The notes: a model not told the origin generated them from the letters alone. 33,574 bases of DNA from an uncultured Coriobacteriia bacterium (GCA_903831865.1 CAIKZH010000166.1:1-33574); one strand, 5' to 3'. Counted from the first letter of the stretch, positions 1-7,850 are shown. Translations and numbers: made by a program.

Positions 1-172
1 CCAGGAAGACGAGGCCGAAGACGCCGTAGCAGCACAGAACCGCGATGCCAAGGCCGGCCCCAGCCGCATTGCCGCCGCTCGACGAGAAGTCCTGCGCGTA
101 CGCCGGAGCCGCGGCGACAGCCGCCACAAAGAACGCAGAGCACACGAGGAAGAGCTTCGTTGACCGCTTCAT
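1..172 (-). CDS. Small exported or membrane protein, N-terminal part (runs off the window)
   Basis: The ORF track misses this because the gene is cut by the window edge. Reading leftward from an ATG at 172-170 gives about 57 codons beginning MKRSTKLFLV, with no stop before base 1. The start has a basic n-region, a hydrophobic stretch and an AYA-Q site, which is a good Sec signal peptide. A short Ser/Gly-rich stretch follows, then a second hydrophobic segment (AGLGIAVLCCYGVFGLVFL) that looks like a membrane helix with a Cys pair. The ribosome site is unusual: a run of eight G, followed by TGA, lies just before the ATG. The gene is divergent from pgeF. I do not recognise the family from this fragment, so no function is assigned. 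Confidence 0.7.
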   Translation of the reverse strand, partial: MKRSTKLFLVCSAFFVAAVAAAPAYAQDFSSSGGNAAGAGLGIAVLCCYGVFGLVFL

Positions 173-190
173 GAGATTCACCCCCCCCGG

Positions 191-239
191 CGAACGGTCT
201 GACGGAGCATCGCTCCGACCGGTACGAGCACACCGTTCG
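191..239. promoter_or_regulatory. Nested inverted repeats between divergent genes
   Basis: The space between the leftward gene and pgeF holds an outer inverted repeat, CGAACGGT at 191-198 and ACCGTTCG at 232-239. Inside it is a 6-bp perfect hairpin, CGGAGC-ATC-GCTCCG, at 203-217. No T-run follows, so this is not an obvious terminator. A position between two divergent starts suits an operator, but I cannot name a binding protein. I saw no clear -35/-10 pair here. Confidence 0.35.
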
Positions 240-324
240 GAGTACGCTGCGAACATCAGTGTGCAGCAACCCTGCGCGCGGCGCTACGGCAATCTGGGAC
301 GGGCTCACAGGGAGGCAGGGTCGC

Positions 325-1155
325 ATGCCGGGTGCCGTGCTCGAGAGGGTCAGCTGTGCAGGTATCCACGTGCTCACGGACCCGGCTCTGAAGACGGACA
401 CGGGGATCGTTGTCGCCTTCACGGAGCGCGGGGGTGGCACGTCGCAACCGCCGTATGCGTCCCTCGACCTCGCAGCGCATGTGGGCGATGACCCAGCGCG
501 TGTCGACGGGAATCGGACCCGGCTGCTCGCCGCGCTGGGGATCGGTCGCCTGCGCGACCGTCTGACGGTGCCTGAACAGGTGCACGGCACCCGCGCCCTT
601 ACAGTCGACAACGACACCGCGGGATCCGGCGCATTCGCGGTGCCCGGCGGGGCGCCGCGAATCCCCGCGACGGACGCGCTCCTGACGAGGCAGCCGGGCG
701 TGCCGCTGATGTTGTGCTTCGCGGACTGCGTGCCGGTGGTATTGGTCGCGCCCGGGCCCGAGCGGGCCGTGGCGGTCGTGCACGCAGGGTGGAGGGGCGC
801 ACTGGGGCGGCTGCCCGGCCTCGCTGCGCGACGCCTCGCCCGGCTCGCCGGCTGCCGGACCGAGGACCTGACCGCATACGTCGGCCCCCACATCGGCCCC
901 TGTCACTATCCCGTGGACGACGGACTCGTTTCCCAATTCGTTAACACGTTTGGTAGTATCGCGGCGGCCCGAGACCGGCTGGACTTGGGCGCCGTCGTTT
1001 CTGCGACCCTTTGCGAGGCCGGGGTGCCACCGAGGTCCCAGGTCGTCAGCGGTCTGTGCACCGCCGAGTCGACCGACAGGTTCTACTCCTATCGCGCGGA
1101 GGGCGTCACCGGGCGCCACGCCGCCCTTGCGTGCATCCTGGGACCCTCGGCATGA
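325..1155 (+). CDS. pgeF: PgeF/YfiH-family protein (DUF152, purine nucleoside phosphorylase / 'polyphenol oxidase')
   Basis: This is a 276-residue member of the YfiH/PgeF family, whose members act on purine nucleosides; E. coli YfiH edits peptidoglycan precursors. The family's metal and active-site motifs are present in order: EQVHG, CFADCVPV, VVHAGWRG and the GPHIGPCHY signature. A C-terminal FYSYRAEG..TGRHA segment closes the fold. The ORF track starts at a GTG at 259. I prefer the ATG at 325 because GGAGG at 311-315 sits 9 nt before it and the extra 22 residues are not family-like. The gene ends in an ATGA overlap with pstS. In many actinobacteria pgeF lies between ftsZ and yggS; here a pst module separates it from yggS. 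Confidence 0.9.
   Translation: MPGAVLERVSCAGIHVLTDPALKTDTGIVVAFTERGGGTSQPPYASLDLAAHVGDDPARVDGNRTRLLAALGIGRLRDRLTVPEQVHGTRALTVDNDTAGSGAFAVPGGAPRIPATDALLTRQPGVPLMLCFADCVPVVLVAPGPERAVAVVHAGWRGALGRLPGLAARRLARLAGCRTEDLTAYVGPHIGPCHYPVDDGLVSQFVNTFGSIAAARDRLDLGAVVSATLCEAGVPPRSQVVSGLCTAESTDRFYSYRAEGVTGRHAALACILGPSA
930..959 (+). promoter_or_regulatory. Possible internal promoter inside pgeF, upstream of pstS
   Basis: An AT-rich patch in the 3' third of pgeF contains TTCCCA (930-935), an 18-nt spacer and the extended -10 TGG-TAGTAT (TAGTAT at 954-959). The patch uses codons that are uncommon in the surrounding GC-rich genes (GTT, CAA, TTT, AGT). Two loosely matching 12-bp units, TCGTTTCCCAAT and TCGTTAACACGT (926-949), overlap the -35 region, as activator half-sites often do. 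pstS has no upstream intergenic space, so a promoter here would explain independent phosphate control. This is inferred from sequence shape alone. Confidence 0.35.
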
Positions 1156-1982
1156 GACGCCGGTCGCGGGTCGTGCTGTTGCTCGCCGGCCTGGTGGCAC
1201 TCGCCATGACCGCCGGATGTTCGGTTGGGGGGCCCGCGCAGCAGAAGCTCACCGTCACCGGGTCGACGACCATCCTCCCCATCGCCGAAGCGTCTGCGGA
1301 CATGTATCAGGCCGCCCACCCGGGGACACGGATCCTGGTGGCGGGTGTGGGGTCTTCCCAGGGCATCGAATCCGTGAGTCAGGGGACCAGCGACATCGGG
1401 ACGTCGTCACGCGAGCTCGCTCCCGAGGAGAAGAAGCTCGGACTAGTCGATACGAAGATCGCTCTGGACGCCATCGCCGTCATCGTCAATCCCTCCAACC
1501 CCGTACGCGCCCTCACCATGCAGCAGGCAGCGGCCATCTTCGAGAGACGGATCACGAACTGGAGTCAGGTCGGCGGGCATGACATGCCGATCGGGCTCGT
1601 GAACCGGGACGAGGCATCGGGGACCCGCGACGCCTTCTCGAAGATCGTCTTGAAGGGTCGTGACTTCGACCGCACGGCGGCGGTACTTCCGGGGACGGGT
1701 CAGGTGCGAGCCGTGGTCACCGAGAGTCCCGGCGCCGTGGGCTTTATATCGCTGGGCTTCGTCGACCGTGGCGTGAAGGCTGTGGCCATCGATCGCATCC
1801 GTCCGACGGAGGCCACCGTGGCCGACGGCACGTATCCGATCTCCAGAGTGCTGCACTTCTTCACGAAGGGGCAGCCCAAGGGTCTGGCGAAGGCGTACAT
1901 CGACTTCGTCTTGTCCACACCAGTGCAGGACGCTGTCGTGCGAGACGCGGGCTTCCTTCCCATCGACAAGGCGCTCAAGTGA
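1152..1982 (+). CDS. pstS: Phosphate ABC transporter substrate-binding lipoprotein PstS
   Basis: This is the extracytoplasmic phosphate receptor of the Pst high-affinity importer. The 276-residue product starts with a basic n-region and hydrophobic core ending in the lipobox MTAGC, so the mature protein should be lipid-anchored at Cys. Phosphate-binding PBP motifs follow: GSTTILPIAE near the mature N-terminus, GVGSSQG, and NRDEASGTRDAF in the second lobe. The length is that of the short Gram-positive PstS type. The ORF track begins at 1011 inside pgeF, but the ATG at 1152 overlaps the pgeF stop (ATGA) and directly precedes the signal peptide. The gene overlaps pstC by GTGA, indicating translational coupling. 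Confidence 0.93.
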   Translation: MRRRSRVVLLLAGLVALAMTAGCSVGGPAQQKLTVTGSTTILPIAEASADMYQAAHPGTRILVAGVGSSQGIESVSQGTSDIGTSSRELAPEEKKLGLVDTKIALDAIAVIVNPSNPVRALTMQQAAAIFERRITNWSQVGGHDMPIGLVNRDEASGTRDAFSKIVLKGRDFDRTAAVLPGTGQVRAVVTESPGAVGFISLGFVDRGVKAVAIDRIRPTEATVADGTYPISRVLHFFTKGQPKGLAKAYIDFVLSTPVQDAVVRDAGFLPIDKALK

Positions 1983-2932
1983 GCGCCGGGAGCCCGCGGG
2001 AGGGGCAGGCGCAGGCACCTGCGCCGCAGGACCGTGGACCCGCGGGGAACGGTGGCCTGTCCCGGATCTCGCGGGCGACGCATCTCAAGGAGGCGCTACT
2101 GCGCAACGCCTTTCTTGTGTGCGCGTGCGTGGCCGTCGCCGGCGTCACACTCATCTTCGTGTTCGTGGGCTACCAGGGATGGCCGATCTTCGCCAAGCTC
2201 GGGATCGGAGAGTTCCTCGGGGGACGCGTCTGGTATCCGACCAAGGGCCTCTTCGGGATCCTGACGCTCGTCGTGAACTCCCTTCTGGCCATGGCGGGTG
2301 GTCTCGTGCTCGGCGCGCCCCTGGCCGTTGGCACGGCGGTGTTCCTCTCCGAGGTGGCGAGCCCGCGAGTCCGCGAAGTGACGAGACCTGCGGTCGAGCT
2401 GCTCGCCGGCATCCCTTCCGTCGTCTACGGGTTCTTCGGGCTCGTCCTTCTGCGGCCCATCATCGCCAGAGTGTTCGGCGGATTGGGCTTCGGTCTGTTC
2501 ACCGTCTGGGTGATCCTGGGCGTCATGATCGTGCCCACGATCGCGACCCTCACCGAGGATGCGCTCCGCTCGGTCCCCGAGGGGATCCGTGAGGCCTCGT
2601 ACGCGATGGGCGCCACCAAGTGGCAGACGATCTGGCGCGTGCTGCTGCCCGCGGCGCGTATCGGGATCATCGACGCGGTCATCCTCGGGATGGGCCGGGC
2701 CATCGGCGAGACGATGGCGGTGGTGATGATCGCCGGCAACGCGCCGGTGATCCCCGACAGCATCTTCAAGCCCTTTCTGACCCTCACGACAGTCATCGTG
2801 ATGGACATGCCGTATGCCTCGGGCGACCATCGCACGGCACTGTTCGGCGTGGCGATCGTGCTCTTCGTCATCTCGATGATCTTCGTCGCATCCATCCGCG
2901 TGATCTCCAGGTCGCGCGGGGAAGGGGACTAG
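1979..2932 (+). CDS. pstC: Phosphate ABC transporter permease PstC
   Basis: This is an inner-membrane subunit of the PstSCAB importer, 317 residues long. After about 40 hydrophilic residues come six predicted membrane helices, the first being [20 protein letters not shown]. The cytoplasmic EAA-type coupling motif reads [17 protein letters not shown] and is followed by [18 protein letters not shown], a PstC hallmark. The GTG start at 1979 overlaps the pstS stop. The longer hydrophilic N-terminus and the RAIGETMAV sequence separate it from PstA. It should pair with PstA and contact PstB through the EAA loop. Confidence 0.93.
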   Translation: MSAGSPREGQAQAPAPQDRGPAGNGGLSRISRATHLKEALLRNAFLVCACVAVAGVTLIFVFVGYQGWPIFAKLGIGEFLGGRVWYPTKGLFGILTLVVNSLLAMAGGLVLGAPLAVGTAVFLSEVASPRVREVTRPAVELLAGIPSVVYGFFGLVLLRPIIARVFGGLGFGLFTVWVILGVMIVPTIATLTEDALRSVPEGIREASYAMGATKWQTIWRVLLPAARIGIIDAVILGMGRAIGETMAVVMIAGNAPVIPDSIFKPFLTLTTVIVMDMPYASGDHRTALFGVAIVLFVISMIFVASIRVISRSRGEGD

Positions 2933-2938
2933 AAGGTC

Positions 2939-3787
2939 GTGCGATCGCTCGAGCGGGTGGACAAGCGCCTCACGAACGGACTCGCCCTGGGCGTGATCTG
3001 GCTCGCGGCGATCACGACCGTCGCCGCGTTGGGGGCGATCCTCCTGTACGTGGTCGTGAACGGGATCGGGTCGCTGACGCCGGCCTTCATCTTCACGTGG
3101 CCGCACGGCGTGAACATGGAAGGTGGGATCTGGCCGACCATCCAGTCGACGGTGTATGTGACCGCCCTCGCCATGCTCATCACGACGCCCGTGGCGGTGC
3201 TGGCGGCCGTCTATCTGGCCGAGTACGCGGTACAGGGTCGCCTCGTCCGGACGATCCGGTTCGCCGCGGACTCGCTCGCGAGCGTGCCCTCGATCGTCAT
3301 GGGGCTGTTCGGCCTGGCTGCGTTCGTCGAGGGCGCCGGCCTCAAGTTCTCCGTGCTCGCGGCGGCCCTGGCCCTGTCCTTCCTCCTGCTGCCGATAGTG
3401 ATGCGCACGACCGAGGAGGCGATCCGGTCGGTGCCCCGGTACGCCCGATGGGGCTCCTACGGACTCGGCGCGACGAAGTGGCAGACCGTGTCGAGGATCG
3501 TGCTTCCGTCCGCGACGCCGCGGATCACCACCGGCGTGATACTTGCCGCCGGCCGTGCGGCGGGGGAGACAGCTGTCGTGATCTACACCATGGGCACGAT
3601 GATCAATGCGCCGCTGTTCCCCTCCGACGGAGGCCGCACCATGCCGGTGCACCTCATGTTGCTGGCGCAGGACGGCATCAACCTCCACGCGGCGTACGGC
3701 ACCGCTCTCGTCCTGGTCCTCATGGTTCTCGCATTCAACATCGTGGCGCGCTGGGTCAGCCGCCGGAACAGGAGCATGCAGGGATGA
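2939..3787 (+). CDS. pstA: Phosphate ABC transporter permease PstA
   Basis: This is the second membrane subunit of the phosphate importer, 282 residues with six predicted helices. Its EAA loop ([18 protein letters not shown]) resembles that of PstC, and the following [15 protein letters not shown] is typical of PstA. The [11 protein letters not shown]-like region ([21 protein letters not shown]) begins the conserved permease domain. The GTG start is 6 nt after the pstC stop, preceded by a weak GAAGG. The stop overlaps the pstB start (ATGA). Gene order and both EAA loops make the assignment secure. Confidence 0.92.
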   Translation: MRSLERVDKRLTNGLALGVIWLAAITTVAALGAILLYVVVNGIGSLTPAFIFTWPHGVNMEGGIWPTIQSTVYVTALAMLITTPVAVLAAVYLAEYAVQGRLVRTIRFAADSLASVPSIVMGLFGLAAFVEGAGLKFSVLAAALALSFLLLPIVMRTTEEAIRSVPRYARWGSYGLGATKWQTVSRIVLPSATPRITTGVILAAGRAAGETAVVIYTMGTMINAPLFPSDGGRTMPVHLMLLAQDGINLHAAYGTALVLVLMVLAFNIVARWVSRRNRSMQG

Positions 3788-4605
3788 CGGACAAGCTCGC
3801 GTCCCAAGACCCCGGCGACGTCCTCTCGGCGGGCGCGGACAAGTTCACCGTGGACGGCCTCGACTTCTTCTATGGAGCGTTCAACGCGCTGTCGGGGATC
3901 GACGTGCGGATCAAGGAGCACGCGGTCACGGCGTTCATCGGGCCGTCGGGATGCGGGAAGTCGACGTTCCTGCGCTGTCTCAATCGCATGAACGACCTGA
4001 TCCCGGGGACGCGATGCGAGGGCAAGGTCCGGCTCGACGGACACGACGTGTACGGACCGGGCGTCGATCCCGCGGACCTCAGGCGCCGGGTGGGGATGAT
4101 CTTCCAGCAGCCGAACCCGTTCCCGATGACGATCTACGACAACGTGGCGTACGGTCCTCGCCTGCATGGCATGAGGAAGCGCGCCGACCTCGACGCCGTG
4201 GTCGAAGAGTCGCTCAAGCGCGCGAACGTATGGAAAGAGGTCAAGGACATCCTCGGCCGAGGTGGGCTCACCCTGTCGGGCGGGCAGCAGCAGCGCCTGT
4301 GCATCGCCCGCGTGCTCGCGGTGGAGCCCGAGGTCCTGCTCATGGACGAACCCTGCTCGGCCATCGACCCGACGTCGGTCCAGAAGGTCGAAGATCTGAT
4401 GGCGGAGCTCAAGGACCGGATCACCATCGTGATCGTCACGCACAACATGCAGCAGGCGGCGAGGGTCTCCGACTACACCGCGTTCTTCCTGCAGGAGCTG
4501 GCGGGCGAGGCGGCGCACCTGATCGAGTTCGACCGGACTGCGACGCTGTTCACCACGCCTCGCGACCGTCGCACAGAGGACTACATCACCGGCCGGTTCG
4601 GCTAG
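3784..4605 (+). CDS. pstB: Phosphate import ATP-binding protein PstB
   Basis: This cytoplasmic ATPase powers PstSCAB. The 273-residue product carries Walker [11 protein letters not shown]-loop FQQPNPFPM, the ABC signature LSGGQQQR, Walker B VLLMDEP, a D-loop (SAIDP) and the switch His in VTHNMQQA. The [18 protein letters not shown] stretch and the DEPCSA box are diagnostic of PstB. The ORF track merges it with an upstream open frame (from 2620); the ATG at 3784 overlapping the pstA stop is the real start. The N-terminal 15 residues are a loosely conserved polar tail. The gene is followed by a 121-nt gap before phoU. Confidence 0.95.
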   Translation: MTDKLASQDPGDVLSAGADKFTVDGLDFFYGAFNALSGIDVRIKEHAVTAFIGPSGCGKSTFLRCLNRMNDLIPGTRCEGKVRLDGHDVYGPGVDPADLRRRVGMIFQQPNPFPMTIYDNVAYGPRLHGMRKRADLDAVVEESLKRANVWKEVKDILGRGGLTLSGGQQQRLCIARVLAVEPEVLLMDEPCSAIDPTSVQKVEDLMAELKDRITIVIVTHNMQQAARVSDYTAFFLQELAGEAAHLIEFDRTATLFTTPRDRRTEDYITGRFG

Positions 4606-4670
4606 GTGCACTGCAAGGTGCCGATCGAGAGGAGACCGTGGTGGGCCGGGGTACGTTACCATCAGGGTCC

Positions 4671-4691
4671 GGCGCGCCACGTGCACGCGCC
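4671..4691. promoter_or_regulatory. Hairpin between pstB and phoU
   Basis: GGCGCG (4671-4676) and CGCGCC (4686-4691) can form a 6-bp stem around a 9-nt loop that contains the palindrome CACGTG. No T-run follows, so it is unlikely to be a terminator. It could be an operator, or an RNA structure that sets phoU level relative to the transporter genes. The rest of the 121-nt gap shows only the phoU ribosome site. Confidence 0.3.
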
Positions 4692-4726
4692 GTGGTTCGT
4701 CGGTCACACGGAGGGGGGCGTCGGCA

Positions 4727-5389
4727 TTGCGTGAAGGCTTCCGGCAGGAACTGAAGGAGTTGAAAGCCGAAGTCGTGTCGATCGGTCGTCGCTGTGTGGA
4801 GCAGACGGTGCTCAGCGTCCGCTCGCTCGTCGAGGGTGACCCCGACCTGGCGGCGACGGTCGTCGCAGGCGACGACGAGGTCGATCAGCGCACGCTGGCG
4901 GTCGAGGAACATGCACTCGAGGTCATGGCGACGCAGTTCCCGGTCGCCCGCGACCTTCGGCTCCTCCACTCGCTCACCTACATCGCGTGGCATCTGGAGC
5001 GCATGGGCGACCTCGCGGTGAACATCGCGAACTCGGCCCGCCGCACCGCGTCGCGCCGCGGTCCCCAGACGCTCAGCGATCTCATCCAGGCCCAGGGCAA
5101 CCTCGTGCACCGGGTCCTCGAGGCGTGTCTCGAGGCGCTGGAGAAGAACGATCTTGACCTCGCGAGGAAGCTCCCGGACCTCGACGAGCCCATCGACCAC
5201 CTCTACAAGCAGTTCTTCCGCGAACTCGCGCGGCTGCAGGACGAAGAGGACATCGAGTGGGCCTCATCGATGATCGTGGCCGCACGCTGCCTTGAGCGCA
5301 TCGCCGACAACGCGGTCGACATCGGCGAGCGGATGCAGTACATGCTCACGGGCACCTTCGAGGCGACCGGCGAGTCGGCGGAGCGGTAG
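4727..5389 (+). CDS. phoU: Phosphate signalling complex protein PhoU
   Basis: PhoU is a peripheral regulator linking Pst transporter state to a PhoR-type kinase and damping phosphate uptake. The 220-residue protein shows the two-repeat, all-helical PhoU architecture. The first repeat contains ARDLRLLHSLTYIAWHLERMGDLAVNI and the second contains CLERIADNAVDIGERM, each with the acidic metal-ligand motif of the family. The start is a TTG at 4727 with GGAGGGGGG about 8 nt upstream; no in-frame ATG or GTG near this position aligns with the family N-terminus. It closes the pst module and is 8 nt from yggS. No phoB/phoR pair is adjacent. Confidence 0.93.
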   Translation: MREGFRQELKELKAEVVSIGRRCVEQTVLSVRSLVEGDPDLAATVVAGDDEVDQRTLAVEEHALEVMATQFPVARDLRLLHSLTYIAWHLERMGDLAVNIANSARRTASRRGPQTLSDLIQAQGNLVHRVLEACLEALEKNDLDLARKLPDLDEPIDHLYKQFFRELARLQDEEDIEWASSMIVAARCLERIADNAVDIGERMQYMLTGTFEATGESAER

Positions 5390-5397
5390 GCCGCCGC

Positions 5398-6078
5398 GTG
5401 AGCGTGATCGCGGAACGTTACCGGAAGGTGCTCGCGCAGGTCGCCGACGCTGCCGATATCGCAGGACGCCGCCCGTCAGAGGTCACTCTGCTGGCCGCCA
5501 CGAAGACCGCGGGCCCGGCCGAGATCGCGCAGGCGGTCGCCGCGGGGATGCACGATCTCGGCGAGAACAGGGCCCCTGAGTTCACGGCCAAGCGTGCGCT
5601 GTTCCCCAACGAGCACTGGCACTTCATCGGCACGCTCCAGACCAACAAGGTGAAGCAGGTCGTGGGCCGCGCCGATCTCATCCACAGCGTCGACACGCTC
5701 CACCTGCTGCGGGTGATCGACCGTCGCGCGCGGGAGGTCGCGGTCGTCCAGCCTGTCCTTCTCGAGGTGAACGTCTCCAGCGAGGCCACCAAGCACGGCA
5801 TGAGTCTGGAGGAGGCGGAGGAGGCGGTCGCTCTCGCGAGCGACCTGCCGGGCGTTCGAGTTCGCGGTCTCATGACCATGGCGCCACTCGCCGCACGGCC
5901 CGAATCGGTGCGGTGGGTGTTCGCGGAGTGCGCGCAGTGGCTCGGTCGTTTGCAGGCCCTGCATCGCGACGGCGTCGAGCTCACGGAGTTGAGCATGGGC
6001 ATGACCAACGATTTCGCCGTGGCCGTGGAAGAAGGCGCTACAATCGTCCGCGTAGGCAGGGCCATCTTCGGCCGCTAG
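5398..6078 (+). CDS. yggS: YggS-family pyridoxal-phosphate homeostasis protein
   Basis: This is a PLP-binding alanine-racemase-like barrel protein (YggS/PROSC/PipY) that buffers pyridoxal phosphate; it has no known catalytic activity. The 226-residue length is typical. The PLP lysine lies in LLAATKT, followed by GENRAPEFTAK, WHFIGTLQTNKVK, and the C-terminal phosphate-binding stretch SMGMTNDF...GATIVRVGRAIFG. The usual 'SMGMS' reads SMGMT here. The GTG start follows phoU by 8 nt. yggS commonly lies beside sepF and proC in Gram-positive bacteria, as here. Confidence 0.93.
   Translation: MSVIAERYRKVLAQVADAADIAGRRPSEVTLLAATKTAGPAEIAQAVAAGMHDLGENRAPEFTAKRALFPNEHWHFIGTLQTNKVKQVVGRADLIHSVDTLHLLRVIDRRAREVAVVQPVLLEVNVSSEATKHGMSLEEAEEAVALASDLPGVRVRGLMTMAPLAARPESVRWVFAECAQWLGRLQALHRDGVELTELSMGMTNDFAVAVEEGATIVRVGRAIFGR
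6039..6044 (+). promoter_or_regulatory. Possible -10 element inside yggS, upstream of sepF
   Basis: TACAAT at 6039-6044 is a near-consensus -10 hexamer in otherwise GC-rich coding sequence, 80 nt before the sepF ATG. I could not find a good -35 at 16-18 nt. The hexamer spells conserved residues (A-T-I), so chance is a real alternative. Confidence 0.2.
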
Positions 6079-6124
6079 CGCCGGCGCGCCGCGCCGCCAC
6101 GACTCGCCAAGGAGACTTCGTCCG

Positions 6125-6688
6125 ATGGGGTTCATGCAGCGCGTCAAAGTCATGCTCGGGCTCGCCGACGAGTATGAGGACGAACCGTACGAGGACGATT
6201 ACGCCCAGGACGACGAATATGCGTCCGACGACGCGTACGCCGACGACACCGGCGATCTCTCGGCTCCTCCGTCCCTTCGCTACACCTCTCAGCGCGGCCC
6301 CGATCCGGCTTCCGTGCGCCGGGTGAGCCGCGAGCCCGACCTGGCGCGGGCGCGTCAGGCGGCGCCACTGCGGGCAGTCCCGCAGGTGAACAACACAGGG
6401 GCGCCGGCCCCGCAGGTGCGCATCCACACTGTGGAGGCACGCAGCTACGCCGAGGCGCAGTCGATCGCCGACAAGTTCAAGGCCGGCCAGCCCGTCATCA
6501 TCAACCTCTCGTCGACCGACCCGGAGCTCGCGAAGCGCCTCCTCGACTTCGCGTCGGGCCTCACCTACGGTCTCGACGGCGGTCTGCAGAAGGTCTCGGA
6601 ACGCGTCTTCATGCTGTCACCGCGCAACGTCGATGTCTCGGCCGCCGGGACCGTCCGGTCGCGCACCTCGAATCTCTTCGGGGACTAG
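6125..6688 (+). CDS. sepF: Cell division protein SepF
   Basis: SepF binds FtsZ and the membrane and serves as the Z-ring anchor in Gram-positive bacteria that lack FtsA. The 187-residue protein begins with a short amphipathic segment (MGFMQRVKVMLGL) suited to membrane binding. A strongly acidic Asp/Glu/Tyr-rich linker follows (about residues 15-45), then a variable region. The conserved C-terminal SepF domain (about residues 98-178) includes ARSYAEAQSIADKFKAGQPV, an INLSSTD motif and DFASGLTYGLDG. The start is supported by AAGGAG 10 nt upstream. It sits in the order yggS-sepF-proC-yggT-divIVA, a division and polar-growth cluster. Confidence 0.95.
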   Translation: MGFMQRVKVMLGLADEYEDEPYEDDYAQDDEYASDDAYADDTGDLSAPPSLRYTSQRGPDPASVRRVSREPDLARARQAAPLRAVPQVNNTGAPAPQVRIHTVEARSYAEAQSIADKFKAGQPVIINLSSTDPELAKRLLDFASGLTYGLDGGLQKVSERVFMLSPRNVDVSAAGTVRSRTSNLFGD

Positions 6689-6692
6689 CCCG

Positions 6693-7502
6693 GTGACTAT
6701 CCGACGCCTGGCCGTGATAGGTGGCGGCCGCATGGGCGAAGCGATCGTGGGAGGCCTTCTCGCCACTCCGGCTGGAGCGGGCTTCACCGTCGTCGTCGCT
6801 GAACCCTCGGCCGACCGTCGCGCGGCGCTGACGCAGCGTTTCGGCGTGCCGGCTGTCGCGCAGGGGCAAGAGGCGGTCTCGGGCTCGGACGCGGTGCTCC
6901 TCGCGGTCAAGCCGCAGGTGATCGATGGCGTTGTCGGTGCGCTCGCGCCCGCGATCGAGAAGGGCGCTCTCGTCATCAGCATCGCCGCGGGCGTCACCTG
7001 TGCGCGGCTGGAGTCGCTGCTTCCCGAAGGCACTCCGGTGGTGCGCGTCATGCCCAACACGCCCGCGCTCGTCGGCGCCGCGATGTCCGTGGTGAGCGGA
7101 GGCAGCGAGTCGACCGCCGTGAACGTAGCCGACGTCGAGGCGCTCTTCGGGTCGATCGGGGATGTGGCGGTCGTTGAAGAGCGCTACCAGGACGCCTGCT
7201 CGGCGATCTCGGGCTCCGGCCCGGCGTACGTCGCGCTCGTGGTGGACGCCCTCGCGCGAGCCGGAGTGCGCGAGGGCCTGACCCGCGACCTCGCGCAGAG
7301 GCTCGCCCTTCAGACGCTTCGCGGGACCGTGGAGCTGATCACGCGCACAGGGGAGCATCCTGAGGCGGTCATCGACGCCGTCTCCAGCCCCGGCGGGAGC
7401 ACGATCGCGGCGATCAATGAGCTTGAGAAGGCGGGCGTCCGCTCTGCCTTCGCCGCTGCGGTGCGGGCGGCCGTGGCTCGCTCACGCGAGTTGGGGATGT
7501 GA
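6693..7502 (+). CDS. proC: Pyrroline-5-carboxylate reductase ProC
   Basis: ProC reduces 1-pyrroline-5-carboxylate to L-proline with NAD(P)H, the last step of proline synthesis. The 269-residue product has an N-terminal Rossmann motif (IGGGRMGEAIVGGLL), LAVKPQVI, the RVMPNTPALVG motif, and the C-terminal dimerisation and catalytic region with SGSGPAYV and DAVSSPGGSTIAAI. The ORF track starts at 6633 inside sepF. The GTG at 6693, 4 nt after the sepF stop, begins directly at the Rossmann strand (VTIRRLAVIGGG) and has GGGGA upstream. It overlaps yggT by GTGA. Confidence 0.94.
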   Translation: MTIRRLAVIGGGRMGEAIVGGLLATPAGAGFTVVVAEPSADRRAALTQRFGVPAVAQGQEAVSGSDAVLLAVKPQVIDGVVGALAPAIEKGALVISIAAGVTCARLESLLPEGTPVVRVMPNTPALVGAAMSVVSGGSESTAVNVADVEALFGSIGDVAVVEERYQDACSAISGSGPAYVALVVDALARAGVREGLTRDLAQRLALQTLRGTVELITRTGEHPEAVIDAVSSPGGSTIAAINELEKAGVRSAFAAAVRAAVARSRELGM

Positions 7503-7774
7503 CGATGCGCCTGGCCGGGCTGCTCGTCCCCATCATCGACTTCTACATCCTGCTGATCATCGGCTACGTGCTACTGGGGTGGCTGGTCGGCCCCGGCTCG
7601 CAAGGAGTGATCTACGATCTCTACCGTGTGCTCGCGAGTCTGTGCGAGCCCTATCTCGGTCTGTTCCGCCGCTTCGTCCCGCCGATCATGATCGGCGCCG
7701 GAGGCCTCGACCTCTCTCCGGTCCTGGCCATCCTCGTCCTCGAGATACTGGCGGGCGTGATCAGGTTCCTGTGA
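7499..7774 (+). CDS. yggT: YggT-family integral membrane protein
   Basis: This 91-residue protein of the YggT (CCB3/YlmG) family has two hydrophobic segments (about residues 6-29 and 72-90) joined by a loop with the family motif CEPYLGLFRRFVPP. Homologues act in membrane-associated assembly or division processes; the exact function is unsettled. The GTG start overlaps the proC stop; an ATG two codons later (7505) is an equally possible start. Its place between proC/sepF and divIVA is the standard Gram-positive context. Confidence 0.88.
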   Translation: MTMRLAGLLVPIIDFYILLIIGYVLLGWLVGPGSQGVIYDLYRVLASLCEPYLGLFRRFVPPIMIGAGGLDLSPVLAILVLEILAGVIRFL

Positions 7775-7783
7775 CAGCGTGTC

Positions 7784-7792
7784 TGGTATCGT
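7784..7792 (+). promoter_or_regulatory. Possible extended -10 promoter for divIVA
   Basis: TGG-TATCGT at 7784-7792 matches the extended -10 pattern TGn-TATnnT and lies about 60 nt before the divIVA ATG, in the only sizeable gap of this cluster. No convincing -35 is present, which extended -10 promoters can tolerate. A separate promoter would suit an abundant structural protein. Confidence 0.3.
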
Positions 7793-7850
7793 GCACGTGG
7801 GTCGGGGAGAAGGGGCGGCTGCGGTCCCGCAAGGTCTGAAAGGACGCGTC

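Noticed and set aside
256-1200. 314-residue minus-strand ORF over pgeF
   Set aside because: The + strand frame carries all PgeF motifs; the reverse frame has none.
2096-3688. 530-residue minus-strand ORF
   Set aside because: It is an antisense shadow of pstC and pstA. The predicted protein is low-complexity (His, Asp, Arg-rich), which is typical of reverse frames in GC-rich genes.
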